In this document: one piece after another, positions 17,509 to 26,601 of the stretch
Numbering within the stretch: the first letter of the stretch is position 1
How the letters are laid out: each line of letters starts with the position of its first letter
Assembly: GCF_009646115.1 (NCBI RefSeq)
Contig: NZ_CP045720.1
Coordinates: 1,116,001 to 1,180,000 of the forward strand
Length of the DNA: 64,000 bases
Source: Pantoea eucalypti
Lineage (GTDB): Bacteria > Pseudomonadota > Gammaproteobacteria > Enterobacterales > Enterobacteriaceae
Reading direction: 5' to 3'
Program-made: the position numbers and the translations under genes
The notes under the pieces: model-generated
Seen by the model: only the letters and a program-made list of their open reading frames with translations
What the model was told of the DNA's origin: nothing
The model's database searches: none

Positions 17509-19460
17509 TGATCGCAACACAGCCTATGCAGCAGGCCGGTGTGCGTCGCCTGGCCGTGATCAGCGGCGACCCGGACTGGTGCCTGGAGCGTGCTGCAGAG
17601 TGGCATGAAGCGTTGCCAGGCGACTGGCTGGTGCTAAGCCCGGAGCCGCTCTTCTCTGCTTCCTCTGGTGAGTCACTTATACACAAACAGCCAGACGCGG
17701 TTCGCACGCTGCTTGGCCGAGAATTTCGTCATGGGATATTCGATGCCCGCCAGGGCTTTCATGCCGAGGCTTTCGCTGCGCTGGCTGGCACGCTCACCGC
17801 CGGTAGCTGGCTGTTACTGCTGGTCCCGCCCTGGGAAGGGTGGTCGCAGCAGCCTGACACCGACAGCCTGCGCTGGGCCGATGTCGCTCAGCCCATCCCA
17901 ACACCCCATTTTGTTCACCATCTGCAACAGCTGATCCTGGCGGATGACCAGGTACTGCTGGAGCGGCAGCATCAGCCATGCCGTTTTCCGGTGCAGCCTG
18001 ACTGGCCAGAATGGCACTGTCAGGCCCCGCAACAGCAGCAGGCGATACTCGATCAACTGATGAGACTGCCATCGGGGATCGCGGTGCTGACCGCCGCCCG
18101 TGGACGGGGTAAATCGGCGCTGGCGGGGATGCTGGCCCGCCAGAATCGCCATTGTCTGGTCACGGCACCCGCGAAAGCTTCAACGGAGGTGCTGGCCACC
18201 TTTGCCGCTGAGCATTTTCACTTTATGGCGCCGGATGCGCTGCTGGCGCTGGCGCCGCCGCCCGAGGCGGATTGGCTGATTGTGGATGAAGCGGCGGCGA
18301 TACCGGCCCCGCTACTGCAGGCGCTGGTCAGCCGTTATCCCCGCGTGTTGCTCACCACCACCGTGCAGGGCTACGAAGGCAGCGGGCGCGGCTTTATCCT
18401 TAAGTTCTGCGCCGGGCTTACCGGGGTGCACTACTACACGCTGGACGAGCCGCTGCGCTGGTCGCGTTGTGATCCGCTGGAGCAGTGGCTGAATCAGGCG
18501 CTGCTGTTTGACGATGCCAGCGCGACGGCACCCGATTCTCCGGCCACACCGCATCCTGTTGAACGTCACGATTTCAGCACGCTGGAAGCCGCCTATCGCC
18601 TGCTCACCAGCGCGCACTATCGCACGTCGCCACTTGATCTGCGCCGCCTGCTGGATGCGCCGGGTATGACGTTGTGGCGGGCGGGCGAGACACCTGCATT
18701 ACAGGGTGCACTCTGGCTGGTGGAGGAGGGCGGTCTTGAGCCAGCACTGGCGCAGGCGGTCTGGGCGGGCACCCGGCGACCACGCGGGAATCTGGTGGCG
18801 CAATCTCTGGCTGCCCACGCCGGTCTTGCCGAAGCGGCAATCCTGCGCTCGCAACGAATCAGCCGTGTTGCCGTGGCAACGGAGAGCCGTCGCCGCGGAA
18901 TCGGTCAGCAGCTTGTGGCCGCCGCGGCCCGTGCGGCTGCCGAACACGACTACCTCTCTGTCAGCTTCGGCTACACTGAATCACTCTGGGCGTTCTGGCG
19001 CGCCTGTGGTTTTACTCTGGTGCGAATAGGCAGCCAGCGCGAAGCCAGCAGCGGCTGCTATGCGGCAATGGCTATTCTGCCCTGTTCTGCTGCGGGCAGG
19101 GCATTAGCGCGCCGGGCGGCAGAACAGCTGGCGCGTGACTGGCCACTGTTGCGACAACATATCGCGCTGGACCTGCAGTTTGATCAGATCCCAGATAATG
19201 GATTAACAGCCCAGGATATGCATCTGGCCATCGGTTTTGCCTGGGCGCAGCGGCCCCTGGAGGCGAGCCTGCCGGTATTGCAGCGTCTGGCAGAAGCCAG
19301 TGTCGCGCCCGCCCCGTTATTGGCCGCAGTCGTTGCCGCCCCCGATGCGCTAAGCGAGCTTGCCCGGCAGGCAGGCGTGAGTGGCCGTAAAGCGCTGGTC
19401 GCGGTGTTACGTCAGCAGGCAGCAACAGCGCTCCAGAGCCTGGGCGTTACTGCGGACTGA
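17508..19460 (+). CDS. tmcA: tRNA(Met) cytidine acetyltransferase TmcA
   Basis: TmcA acetylates C34 of elongator tRNA-Met using acetyl-CoA and ATP or GTP, which secures AUG reading. The 650-residue protein has a DUF1726 N-terminal domain, a helicase-like ATPase domain with AARGRGKSALAG and a GNAT acetyltransferase domain (RISRVAVATESRRRGIGQQL). I chose ATG 17508, overlapping the ypfJ stop (TGATG). Upstream in-frame starts would lie inside ypfJ. The C-terminal tail is divergent from E. coli, as is common in this family. Confidence 0.94.
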   Translation: MIATQPMQQAGVRRLAVISGDPDWCLERAAEWHEALPGDWLVLSPEPLFSASSGESLIHKQPDAVRTLLGREFRHGIFDARQGFHAEAFAALAGTLTAGSWLLLLVPPWEGWSQQPDTDSLRWADVAQPIPTPHFVHHLQQLILADDQVLLERQHQPCRFPVQPDWPEWHCQAPQQQQAILDQLMRLPSGIAVLTAARGRGKSALAGMLARQNRHCLVTAPAKASTEVLATFAAEHFHFMAPDALLALAPPPEADWLIVDEAAAIPAPLLQALVSRYPRVLLTTTVQGYEGSGRGFILKFCAGLTGVHYYTLDEPLRWSRCDPLEQWLNQALLFDDASATAPDSPATPHPVERHDFSTLEAAYRLLTSAHYRTSPLDLRRLLDAPGMTLWRAGETPALQGALWLVEEGGLEPALAQAVWAGTRRPRGNLVAQSLAAHAGLAEAAILRSQRISRVAVATESRRRGIGQQLVAAAARAAAEHDYLSVSFGYTESLWAFWRACGFTLVRIGSQREASSGCYAAMAILPCSAAGRALARRAAEQLARDWPLLRQHIALDLQFDQIPDNGLTAQDMHLAIGFAWAQRPLEASLPVLQRLAEASVAPAPLLAAVVAAPDALSELARQAGVSGRKALVAVLRQQAATALQSLGVTAD

Positions 19461-19557
19461 CTGCACCGGCCGTTGAAATAATTCGACCAGCTGGTTCAAA
19501 TTATCCCCATATCATTTTTTGCTACGCGGCGTAGAGTGAACACAGGAGGTCAACAAC

Positions 19558-20238
19558 ATGACACTGAAATATGTAATCGTTCAACAGCCTGCTACCACAG
19601 CACAGCTGTTTCTGCTCTACCATGGCGTTGGCGATACCCCTGATTCAATGGGTGAGATTGGTCACTGGTTTGCGAAAACCTTCCCCGACGCGCTGGTGGT
19701 GTCCGTTGGCTCGCCTGGCGCGGTTCGTCAGTGGTTTGGCGAAACTGACCTGCACGATCAGACTATCCAGCAGCGGGTTGATGCGGCGATGCCGCAGTTT
19801 GTCGAGTCGGTGCGTCACTGGCAAAAAAAGAGCGGCGTGCGGGCGGAAGCGACAGCCTTAGTCGGTTTTTCCCAGGGTGGCAGTATGGTGCTGGAAGGCG
19901 TCAAAGCGAATCCTGATCTGGCGGGCCGCGCGGTGGTGTTCAATGGCAGGTTTATCACGCTGCCGGAGAAAGCCAGTACCCGCACCACGATTCATCTGAT
20001 CCACGGTGATTATGATGAGCAGATCCCGTTGCACCATGCACAGGAGGCGGAGCAGCGGCTGACCGCCCGCGGGGGCGACGTCACTCTGGACATCGTTGAC
20101 GATCTGGCGCATGCCATCGATCATCGCAGTATGGAACTGGCGCTGAATCATCTGCGTTATACGGTGCCAAAACGCTACTTTGATGAGGCGTTAAGCGGCG
20201 CAAAACCCGGTGACGATGACGTTATCGCGTTGATGTAA
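19558..20238 (+). CDS. ypfH: Alpha/beta-hydrolase (carboxylesterase) YpfH
   Basis: This 226-residue cytoplasmic serine esterase belongs to the phospholipase/carboxylesterase family. The nucleophile elbow is GFSQGGSM; the acid and histidine are probably in HGDYDEQIP and DLAHAIDHRS. AGGAGG sits 10 nt before the ATG. It ends at a hairpin shared with the convergent ypfN. The physiological substrate is unknown. Confidence 0.93.
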   Translation: MTLKYVIVQQPATTAQLFLLYHGVGDTPDSMGEIGHWFAKTFPDALVVSVGSPGAVRQWFGETDLHDQTIQQRVDAAMPQFVESVRHWQKKSGVRAEATALVGFSQGGSMVLEGVKANPDLAGRAVVFNGRFITLPEKASTRTTIHLIHGDYDEQIPLHHAQEAEQRLTARGGDVTLDIVDDLAHAIDHRSMELALNHLRYTVPKRYFDEALSGAKPGDDDVIALM

Positions 20239-20240
20239 AA

Positions 20241-20263
20241 ATGCCCCTGCAGAGCAGGGGCAT
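20241..20263. terminator. Bidirectional terminator between ypfH and ypfN
   Basis: Stem ATGCCCCTGC / GCAGGGGCAT with loop AGA is flanked by AAAA on the left and TTTT on the right, so it can end transcription from both convergent genes. Confidence 0.9.
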
Positions 20264-20269
20264 TTTCGT

Positions 20270-20458
20270 TTACTTCTTCTTCGGCCAGTTATCGTCGTCA
20301 TCCCATTTATCGTTGAAATCACGATGCGGCGGCAGGTCTGGTTTGTTATCCATAAACTTCTTGTGATCGATGCGTTTCAGATCTTTATAAACGTTCATCA
20401 GCACGCCAACCATCAGCAGGATCACCAGGATCCACCAGTAATCTTTAATAAATTCCAT
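20270..20458 (-). CDS. ypfN: Small membrane protein YpfN (UPF0370)
   Basis: This 62-residue protein has one transmembrane helix at about residues 5-24 ([19 protein letters not shown]) and an acidic C-terminus ending [13 protein letters not shown]. It matches E. coli YpfN in both parts. Its function is unknown. It is upstream of, not downstream from, the ypfH terminator on its own strand and follows dapE by 22 bp, so it is probably the last gene of a yffB-dapE-ypfN transcript. Confidence 0.93.
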   Translation of the reverse strand: MEFIKDYWWILVILLMVGVLMNVYKDLKRIDHKKFMDNKPDLPPHRDFNDKWDDDDNWPKKK

Positions 20459-20480
20459 TTGCTGCTCCTTAACATCGCCA

Positions 20481-21608
20481 TCAGGCGATCAGTTGTTCCA
20501 TGATGCGTTGGTACATCCGGCTCAGCATCTGCAGATCTGAAGCTTTCACACACTCATTGATTTTATGAATGGTGGCATTTACCGGTCCCAGTTCAACCAC
20601 CTGCGCCCCCATCCGGGCAATAAACCGGCCATCAGAGGTTCCACCCGTAGTCAGCAGCTGCGGCTTAATTTCATTATAGTGCGCGACAGCTTTTACGACG
20701 GCATCAACCAGCTTACCGCGCGTGGTCAGGAAGGGTTGACCCGAAAGTTTCCACTCAATGGTGTAACGCAGCTGGTGACGATCCAGCAATGCTTCGACGC
20801 GCTGACGAATCAGCTCATCAGTGAGTTCAGTGCTGAAGCGGAAGTTAAACTGCACAAACAGCTCGCCAGGAATCACGTTGTTGCTGCCGGTGCCCGCCTG
20901 GACATTGGCAATCTGCATGCTGGTTGCCGGGAAGAACTCATTCCCCTGATCCCACTCCGTGGCGACCAGCTCATTCAGTGCTGGCATTGCCCGGTGGACC
21001 GGATTATCCGCAAGGTGCGGATAGGCGACGTGGCCCTGCACACCATGCACCGTCAGGTTGGCAGTGATTGATCCACGACGGCCATTTTTCACCACGTCAC
21101 CGACCACTTCCGTACTGGACGGCTCACCGACCAGGCAATAGTCGAGCCGTTCCCGGCGCGCCATCAGCCGTTCAACCACTTTAACCGTGCCGTTGGTCCC
21201 GCTGGCCTCCTCATCAGAGGTAATCATAAAGGCGAGTCGCCCTCTGTGATGGGGACGTGCTGCAACAAAACGTTCGGCAGCTACCACCATGGCGGCCAGT
21301 GAACCTTTCATGTCGGCCGCACCACGACCATACAGCATGCCATCGCGTATGGTGGGCTCAAAAGGTGGGTTGATCCAGCGACTGGCATCGCCAGGCGGCA
21401 CCACATCGGTGTGACCGGCAAACGCCAGTGTTTCACCTTCGCCACGGGTGGCCCAGAAATTCAGGGTGTCGTCGATGTTCATCGTTTCAATCTTAAAACC
21501 AATAGCTTCAAGACGGGCGATCAGCAGAGCCTGACATCCGGCATCATCGGGGCTGAGGGAAGGGCGACGAATAAGCTGCTGCGTCAGCTCAATGACCGGG
21601 CAAAACAT
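20481..21608 (-). CDS. dapE: Succinyl-diaminopimelate desuccinylase DapE
   Basis: DapE is a di-zinc hydrolase that removes succinate from N-succinyl-LL-diaminopimelate. Metal and catalytic motifs are [16 protein letters not shown] and TSDEEASG. I chose ATG 21608 ([12 protein letters not shown]), giving 375 residues as in E. coli; AGGAG lies upstream. Longer in-frame versions run into yffB. It starts one base after the yffB stop, so the pair is coupled. Confidence 0.96.
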   Translation of the reverse strand: MFCPVIELTQQLIRRPSLSPDDAGCQALLIARLEAIGFKIETMNIDDTLNFWATRGEGETLAFAGHTDVVPPGDASRWINPPFEPTIRDGMLYGRGAADMKGSLAAMVVAAERFVAARPHHRGRLAFMITSDEEASGTNGTVKVVERLMARRERLDYCLVGEPSSTEVVGDVVKNGRRGSITANLTVHGVQGHVAYPHLADNPVHRAMPALNELVATEWDQGNEFFPATSMQIANVQAGTGSNNVIPGELFVQFNFRFSTELTDELIRQRVEALLDRHQLRYTIEWKLSGQPFLTTRGKLVDAVVKAVAHYNEIKPQLLTTGGTSDGRFIARMGAQVVELGPVNATIHKINECVKASDLQMLSRMYQRIMEQLIA

Positions 21609-21609
21609 A

Positions 21610-21978
21610 TTATGACCTCTCCTGGATAGCATTCTGATAGGTGGCTTCGCTGAAACCGGCGAGCAAACTGCCATCCGGGGTGCGTAACAGCGGGCGCTTA
21701 ATCATGGCGGGATGCGCCAGCATCAGCGCTTTGGCGCTGCTGGCATCGGTAACCCCTTCACGGTCGGTCTCTGGCAGTTTACGCCAGGTGGTGCCGCGGG
21801 TATTAAGCAGGGCTTCGTAGCCCAGCGCATCGATAAATTCCTGCAGCAGGACATCGCTCAGGCCATCGGCACGGTAATCGTGAAAGTGATACTCAACGCC
21901 TGCGTCTGTTAAAAAGCGCCGGGCTTTTTTTATGGTGTCGCAATTTTTAATCCCGAACATCACCCACTGCGTGCTCAT
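21610..21978 (-). CDS. yffB: ArsC/Spx-family protein YffB
   Basis: This 122-residue thioredoxin-fold protein has [16 protein letters not shown] at the N-terminus, with one active-site cysteine, and [12 protein letters not shown] further on. E. coli YffB has been described as glutathione-binding; its role is unsettled. I chose ATG 21978, preceded by AAGGAT. Conserved order yffB-dapE as in E. coli. Confidence 0.93.
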   Translation of the reverse strand: MSTQWVMFGIKNCDTIKKARRFLTDAGVEYHFHDYRADGLSDVLLQEFIDALGYEALLNTRGTTWRKLPETDREGVTDASSAKALMLAHPAMIKRPLLRTPDGSLLAGFSEATYQNAIQERS

Positions 21979-22391
21979 TGCCCGATCCTTATTGTCCTGT
22001 GAGAAGTAAAAGCTGAAAAAAGCAGCCAAAGCGCGAGTTTACCATAGTGTGATCCGTTGCGGCAGTTGCCGGGGCGCGGGAATCTGACCCGCGATCGTGT
22101 CGTGAAAGCCACCGTTTATCCTCGGGTAACCGCTATCAATTTCTCAGGTAATCATTACCCTGCTTAGCATTATTTTATTCGGAATTTCGCCATGCAGATA
22201 AAATAGTCTACCGCTGGGCTTAAAATAAATTATTTTCAATCGGGTTAAGGAGTTGCTGAAATGTGCGTCAGCTTCCAGAACCGGCAGAATTCATGTTTTT
22301 ATCAGCCTTGCCGATAAATAAAACAGGTGTAACCGTATTCACCTGATTAAAAAAAGAGCGTAACATCGCCAGCACAATAAGAGAGGGCATC
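21979..22391. other. 413-bp intergenic region between yffB and ypfM
   Basis: This holds the upstream region of the yffB operon on the left and the leader of ypfM on the right. The right half is A+T-rich. It contains one short frame with a good ribosome-binding site (22261-22317), listed separately. I see no RNA gene. Confidence 0.6.
22261..22317 (+). CDS. Possible 18-residue cysteine-containing leader peptide
   Basis: ATG 22261 is preceded by AAGGAG at 22247-22252 with 8-nt spacing, better than many real genes here. The product MCVSFQNRQNSCFYQPCR has three cysteines in 18 residues. It lies 74 bp before ypfM in the same direction. No family is recognised. A frame this short could be chance; the strong ribosome-binding site is the only positive evidence. 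Confidence 0.3.
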   Translation: MCVSFQNRQNSCFYQPCR

Positions 22392-22454
22392 ATGATTGAC
22401 ACTGAAATGGGAACCTGGAAAGAATTTATCGAAGCAATGTTACGCAACAAGTAA
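22392..22454 (+). CDS. ypfM: Small protein YpfM
   Basis: This 20-residue frame, MIDTEMGTWKEFIEAMLRNK, matches E. coli YpfM (MIERELGNWKDFIEVMLRK as I recall it) nearly residue for residue, and sits in the same place, between yffB and acrD. GAGAGGG precedes the ATG. The protein is short, soluble-looking and amphipathic. Its role is not known to me. Confidence 0.88.
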   Translation: MIDTEMGTWKEFIEAMLRNK

Positions 22455-22516
22455 CAGGCTGAGGTAAAGGCGGGGTAAACCTGCTGACTGGAATTCTTAC
22501 CACACACAGAAATAAG

Positions 22517-22545
22517 GCGGCCACTGACATCAGTGGCCGCTTTTT
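22517..22545. terminator. Bidirectional terminator between ypfM and acrD
   Basis: An 11-bp stem GCGGCCACTGA / TCAGTGGCCGC is followed by TTTTT. It lies between two genes that converge here. Confidence 0.9.
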
Positions 22546-22559
22546 ATTTGCCTCAATGA

Positions 22560-25500
22560 TCAGTCGAGTGGCTTCTCTTTCAGCGGGAAGCGACGGCGAA
22601 CCAGCACAAAGAACAGCGGCACAAAAAAGATCGCCAGCAGCGTGGCGGAGATCATTCCACCCATCACACCGGTTCCTACCGCGTGCTGACTGCCGGAGCC
22701 TGCGCCGCTGCTGATTGCCATCGGCAGCACGCCAAAGATAAAGGCCAGCGAGGTCATCAGAATCGGTCGCAGACGCTGACGCGATGCCTCCAGCGTGGAC
22801 TCCACCAGTTCGCGTCCTTTACTGTTAATCTCATTAGCAAATTCCACAATCAGGATGGCGTTTTTGGCGGATAACCCGACGACTGTCAGCAGGCCCACCT
22901 GGAAGTAGACATCATTCTCCAGTCCGCGCAGCCAGGTCGCAATCAACGCGCCGACGACACCCAGTGGGACCACCAGCATCACCGAGAACGGAATTGACCA
23001 GCTTTCATACAGTGCGGCCAGGCAGAGGAATACAACCAGCAACGATATCGCATACAGCGCCGGTGCCTGTGAGCCAGAGAGGCGCTCCTGATAAGAAGCA
23101 CCTGTCCACTGGAACCCGACGCCCAGCGGCAGGGCATTCACCAGCTTTTCCATCTCGTCCATTGCCGTGCCGCTGCTGACGCCATTAGCCGCTTCCCCGA
23201 CAATCTCCAGTGAAGAATAACCGTTATAGCGTTCAAGACGGGGTGAGCCGGTCTCCCAGCGGCTGGTGGCAAACGCGGAGAAGGGGACCATTTTGCCGCT
23301 GCTGTTGCGCACATACCACTTATTGACGTCGTCCGGCAGCATGCGGAATTCGGCGGCGGCCTGTACATAGACCTTTTTCACCCGGCCGCGATCAAGAAAG
23401 TCGTTCACATAGGTTGAGCCCCAGGCCGTGGTCATCGTGTCGTTGATGGTATCCAGCGACACGCCCAGCGCCTGCGCTTTACGGGCATCGACATCGATCT
23501 GCAGCTGCGGACTGTCATCCAGTCCATTGTGCCGTACCCGTGACAGCGACTTATCGTTGCCGGCCATCTCCAGCAGTTTGTCGCGCATCGCCATCAGTTG
23601 GGTATGGCCGATACCGGCGTGATCCTGCAGTTCCATGTCAAAACCAGAGCTGCTGCCCATGCCGGTGATAGCGGGTGGGCTGCTGGCAATAACCCGGCCC
23701 TCTTTAATCTTCTGAAACGCTTTGGTCGCGCGATCGATAATCGCAAACGAAGTCCGATCGGCGCCGGGCCGCGCTTCCCAGTCTTTCAGACGGACAAACA
23801 GACGTGCGACGTTCTGTCCATTGCCGCCCGGCCCGGCACCGATAGTGGAGAAAACCGACAGTACGTTGGCCTTCTCCTTGGTGAGATAATAATTTTCGAC
23901 TTTGGCAACGACGCTGGCCGTTTGCTCAAGCGTCGCACCTGCCGGAAGCTGAACCTGAGTCAGGAATACGCCGCGATCTTCCAGCGGCAGAAACGACGTC
24001 GGCAGACGCAGAAACAGAAACGCCATCAGGCCAATAATCGCGACATAGACCAGCAGCCAGCGACCACATGTGCGCAGGATGCCCGCAACGCCGCGTTCAT
24101 AGCGGTCAGCGTTACGATTAAAGTGGCGATTGAACCAGCCGAAGAAGCCGCGACGCTCGTGCACCTCGCCCTGCGCAGCGGGTTTGAGCAGTGTGGCACA
24201 GAGCGCTGGCGTCAGGATCATCGCCACCAGCACTGACAGCACCATCGCCGAGACAATGGTGATTGAGAACTGACGATAAATGGCGCCAACGGTACCGCCG
24301 AAAAACGCCATTGGCACAAACACCGCAGAGAGCACCAGCGCGATACCCACCAGTGCACCCTGAATCTGTCCCATCGATTTTCGTGTGGCAGCACGCGGCG
24401 AAAGTCCCTCTTCATGCATGATGCGTTCAACGTTTTCCACCACCACAATGGCATCATCCACCAGTAGTCCTATCGCCAGCACCATGGCAAACATGGTCAG
24501 GGTATTGATGCTGAATCCAAAGGCATAAAGGACGCTAAAGGTGCCAAACAGCACTACCGGCACCGCAATGGTGGGAATTAAGGTGGCGCGGAAGTTCTGC
24601 ATAAACAGATACATCACGCCAAATACCAGCACGATTGCTTCAAGCAGCGTCTTCACCACATCGGTAATTGATGCTTTGACGAACGGCGAGGTTTCATAGG
24701 CAATTTTTGCTTCCAGGCCGTGAGGGAAATAGTGCGAGAGTTCCTCTATACGCGCCCGTACCAGCTTATCGGTGTTCATCTCATTGGCACCGGACGCGAG
24801 CTTCACGCCCAGGCCTGACGCAGGCTGGCCGTTATAGCGGCTCAGATAATCATACTTCTCTGCGCCCAGCGCCACGGTGGCGACATCGCCCAGCGTCACC
24901 ACAGAACCGTCGGGATTGTTCTTCAGGGTAATGGCCCGGAACTGCTCGGGGGTCTGCAGCATCGACTGGGCGTTGACCGTGGCGTTAAGTGCCTGTTTCT
25001 CCACCGACGGCAGGCCACCGACCTGACCCACAGCCACCTGGGTATTCTGCGACTGGATTGCATTAACGACATCGTCGGTGGTGAGCGCGTAAGCGATCAG
25101 TTTGTTGGGATCGAGCCAGATGCGCATCGCATATTGCGAGCCATAAGCATCAACCTGGCCAACGCCATCAATACGGCTCAGCGGGTCCTGAATATTACTG
25201 GCGACATAGTCTGAAATATCCTGCTTATCCATACTGCCGTCGGTCGAGACGAAGGCCACCATCAGAATATTGCTGTCACCGGTTTTGTTGACCGTCACGC
25301 CCTGCGACTGCACCGCCTGCGGCAATTTGCGCAGGGCGGACTGCAACTGGTTCTGAACCTGCTGGCGGGCTTCGTCGGGATTGGTCCCGGCAGTAAAGGT
25401 GAGGGTGATTTGCGCCTGACCGGTGTTGCTGCTGTTCGAGGACATGTACATCAGATTATCGATGCCGGTCATGTTCTGCTCGATCACCTGAGTCACGGTG

Positions 25501-25676
25501 TTTTCCAGCGTCTCGGCGGATGCGCCGGGATAGTTAGCGGTGATACGCACATTAGGTGGAGCCAGATCGGGATACTGCTCAACAGGCAGCGAAATAATCG
25601 AAAGGGTGCCACACAGGCACAGCAGAATCGCCAGCACCCAGGCAAAAATGGGGCGGTCGATAAAGAAATTCGACAT
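22560..25676 (-). CDS. acrD: RND multidrug/aminoglycoside efflux pump AcrD
   Basis: This 1038-residue inner-membrane RND pump uses the proton gradient and works with AcrA and TolC. E. coli AcrD exports aminoglycosides and anionic drugs. It has twelve transmembrane helices (first at about 9-28, starting [19 protein letters not shown]), two large periplasmic loops and the proton-relay aspartate pair in [16 protein letters not shown]. No membrane-fusion gene is adjacent, which fits AcrD rather than AcrB or MdtBC. Its position beside ypfM is as in E. coli. A BaeR-like site lies upstream. Confidence 0.95.
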   Translation of the reverse strand: MSNFFIDRPIFAWVLAILLCLCGTLSIISLPVEQYPDLAPPNVRITANYPGASAETLENTVTQVIEQNMTGIDNLMYMSSNSSNTGQAQITLTFTAGTNPDEARQQVQNQLQSALRKLPQAVQSQGVTVNKTGDSNILMVAFVSTDGSMDKQDISDYVASNIQDPLSRIDGVGQVDAYGSQYAMRIWLDPNKLIAYALTTDDVVNAIQSQNTQVAVGQVGGLPSVEKQALNATVNAQSMLQTPEQFRAITLKNNPDGSVVTLGDVATVALGAEKYDYLSRYNGQPASGLGVKLASGANEMNTDKLVRARIEELSHYFPHGLEAKIAYETSPFVKASITDVVKTLLEAIVLVFGVMYLFMQNFRATLIPTIAVPVVLFGTFSVLYAFGFSINTLTMFAMVLAIGLLVDDAIVVVENVERIMHEEGLSPRAATRKSMGQIQGALVGIALVLSAVFVPMAFFGGTVGAIYRQFSITIVSAMVLSVLVAMILTPALCATLLKPAAQGEVHERRGFFGWFNRHFNRNADRYERGVAGILRTCGRWLLVYVAIIGLMAFLFLRLPTSFLPLEDRGVFLTQVQLPAGATLEQTASVVAKVENYYLTKEKANVLSVFSTIGAGPGGNGQNVARLFVRLKDWEARPGADRTSFAIIDRATKAFQKIKEGRVIASSPPAITGMGSSSGFDMELQDHAGIGHTQLMAMRDKLLEMAGNDKSLSRVRHNGLDDSPQLQIDVDARKAQALGVSLDTINDTMTTAWGSTYVNDFLDRGRVKKVYVQAAAEFRMLPDDVNKWYVRNSSGKMVPFSAFATSRWETGSPRLERYNGYSSLEIVGEAANGVSSGTAMDEMEKLVNALPLGVGFQWTGASYQERLSGSQAPALYAISLLVVFLCLAALYESWSIPFSVMLVVPLGVVGALIATWLRGLENDVYFQVGLLTVVGLSAKNAILIVEFANEINSKGRELVESTLEASRQRLRPILMTSLAFIFGVLPMAISSGAGSGSQHAVGTGVMGGMISATLLAIFFVPLFFVLVRRRFPLKEKPLD

Positions 25677-25801
25677 TAAATCGACACTCCTCAGGACTTA
25701 TTATTATCGGTCAGGCCCACCGGCAACGGGCGCACAGGCAGAAAGGTCGCAGGGTCTTTACACGATTCTCCGCCGCCTTTCACTTTACGTGCGGCAGCGA
25801 G

Positions 25802-25818
25802 GGAAATCGTGGAGAAAT
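25802..25818 (-). promoter_or_regulatory. Candidate BaeR box upstream of acrD
   Basis: Read on the minus strand the site is ATTTCTCCACGATTTCC, close to the reported BaeR consensus TTTTTCTCCATDATTGGC (from memory). A partial second copy, TTTTCTCCTCAA, directly precedes it. It lies about 126 bp before the acrD start; E. coli acrD is controlled by BaeSR. The match has three differences, so it is tentative. Confidence 0.45.
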
Positions 25819-25843
25819 TGAGGAGAAAATGTAAATTCGTTGG

Positions 25844-26473
25844 CTATTTGCGGCTTTCAAGCCACATCACCGTGGCGGCAACGCGTGAACGGACATCCAG
25901 CTTACGCAGAAGGTTACGGATATGCACTTTCACTGTCTCTTCAGAGATATGCAGAATGGCAGCGATCTCTTTGTTTGACAGGCCACGCGCCACCTCCTGG
26001 AGCACGTCGCGCTCGCGGTCAGTGAGAAGACGCAGAGGGTCGGCGCTGTGCTGACGGTTATCCAGATAACTGGCAACGCCCTCACTAAAGACTTTCTCGC
26101 CCCGCGATGCCTGCAGAATATGTCCCAGCAGAATCTCTGGCTCGCTGTCCTTGAGCAGATAGCCGTCGGCACCGGCATCCACCATGGCAAAAATATCACT
26201 GCGGGCATCGGAGACGGTCAGCACCAGGATGCGCGAGCTGATACCTTCGTGGCGCAGCGCCTTTAGGGTATCCAGCCCGGACATGCCTTTCATATTGAGG
26301 TCGAGCAGAATGATGTCAGGTTCCTGACGGCGGGCTTCCGCCAGCGCTTCGGTGCCATTGTTAGCCTCGGCGATCACGTCCAGCCGGGGATCCAGTGCCA
26401 GCAGCTGACGAACGCCGCGGCGCATCAGAGGGTGATCATCCACAATCATCAATGTTAATGCGGGCTGTTGCAT
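25844..26473 (-). CDS. narP: Nitrate/nitrite response regulator NarP
   Basis: This 209-residue response regulator has a receiver domain (phospho-acceptor D58 in IILLDLNMKGMSG) and a LuxR/FixJ-type helix-turn-helix near the C-terminus (LSNKEIAAILHISEETVKVHIRN). The wording VDDHPLMRRGVRQLL and DLNMKGMSGLDTL is closer to NarP than NarL. It controls anaerobic respiratory genes when phosphorylated. It lies 128 bp downstream of narQ in the same direction; in E. coli narP is at another locus. Confidence 0.9.
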   Translation of the reverse strand: MQQPALTLMIVDDHPLMRRGVRQLLALDPRLDVIAEANNGTEALAEARRQEPDIILLDLNMKGMSGLDTLKALRHEGISSRILVLTVSDARSDIFAMVDAGADGYLLKDSEPEILLGHILQASRGEKVFSEGVASYLDNRQHSADPLRLLTDRERDVLQEVARGLSNKEIAAILHISEETVKVHIRNLLRKLDVRSRVAATVMWLESRK

Positions 26474-26601
26474 AATTTCTCCGTTTTATCGTTTCAGACT
26501 GCGGCGGGGCAACACGTATCGCGCACCGGTATGCCTGTGTTCAGCCTTTAATAGCCGGCTATCTGTAGCCAGTAGCGTGTTTTAATTATTTGAAGGATAA
26601 A

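Noticed and set aside
16705..17520. 271-codon minus-strand frame
   Set aside because: It is antisense to ypfJ, which has a proper start, zinc motif and coupling with tmcA.
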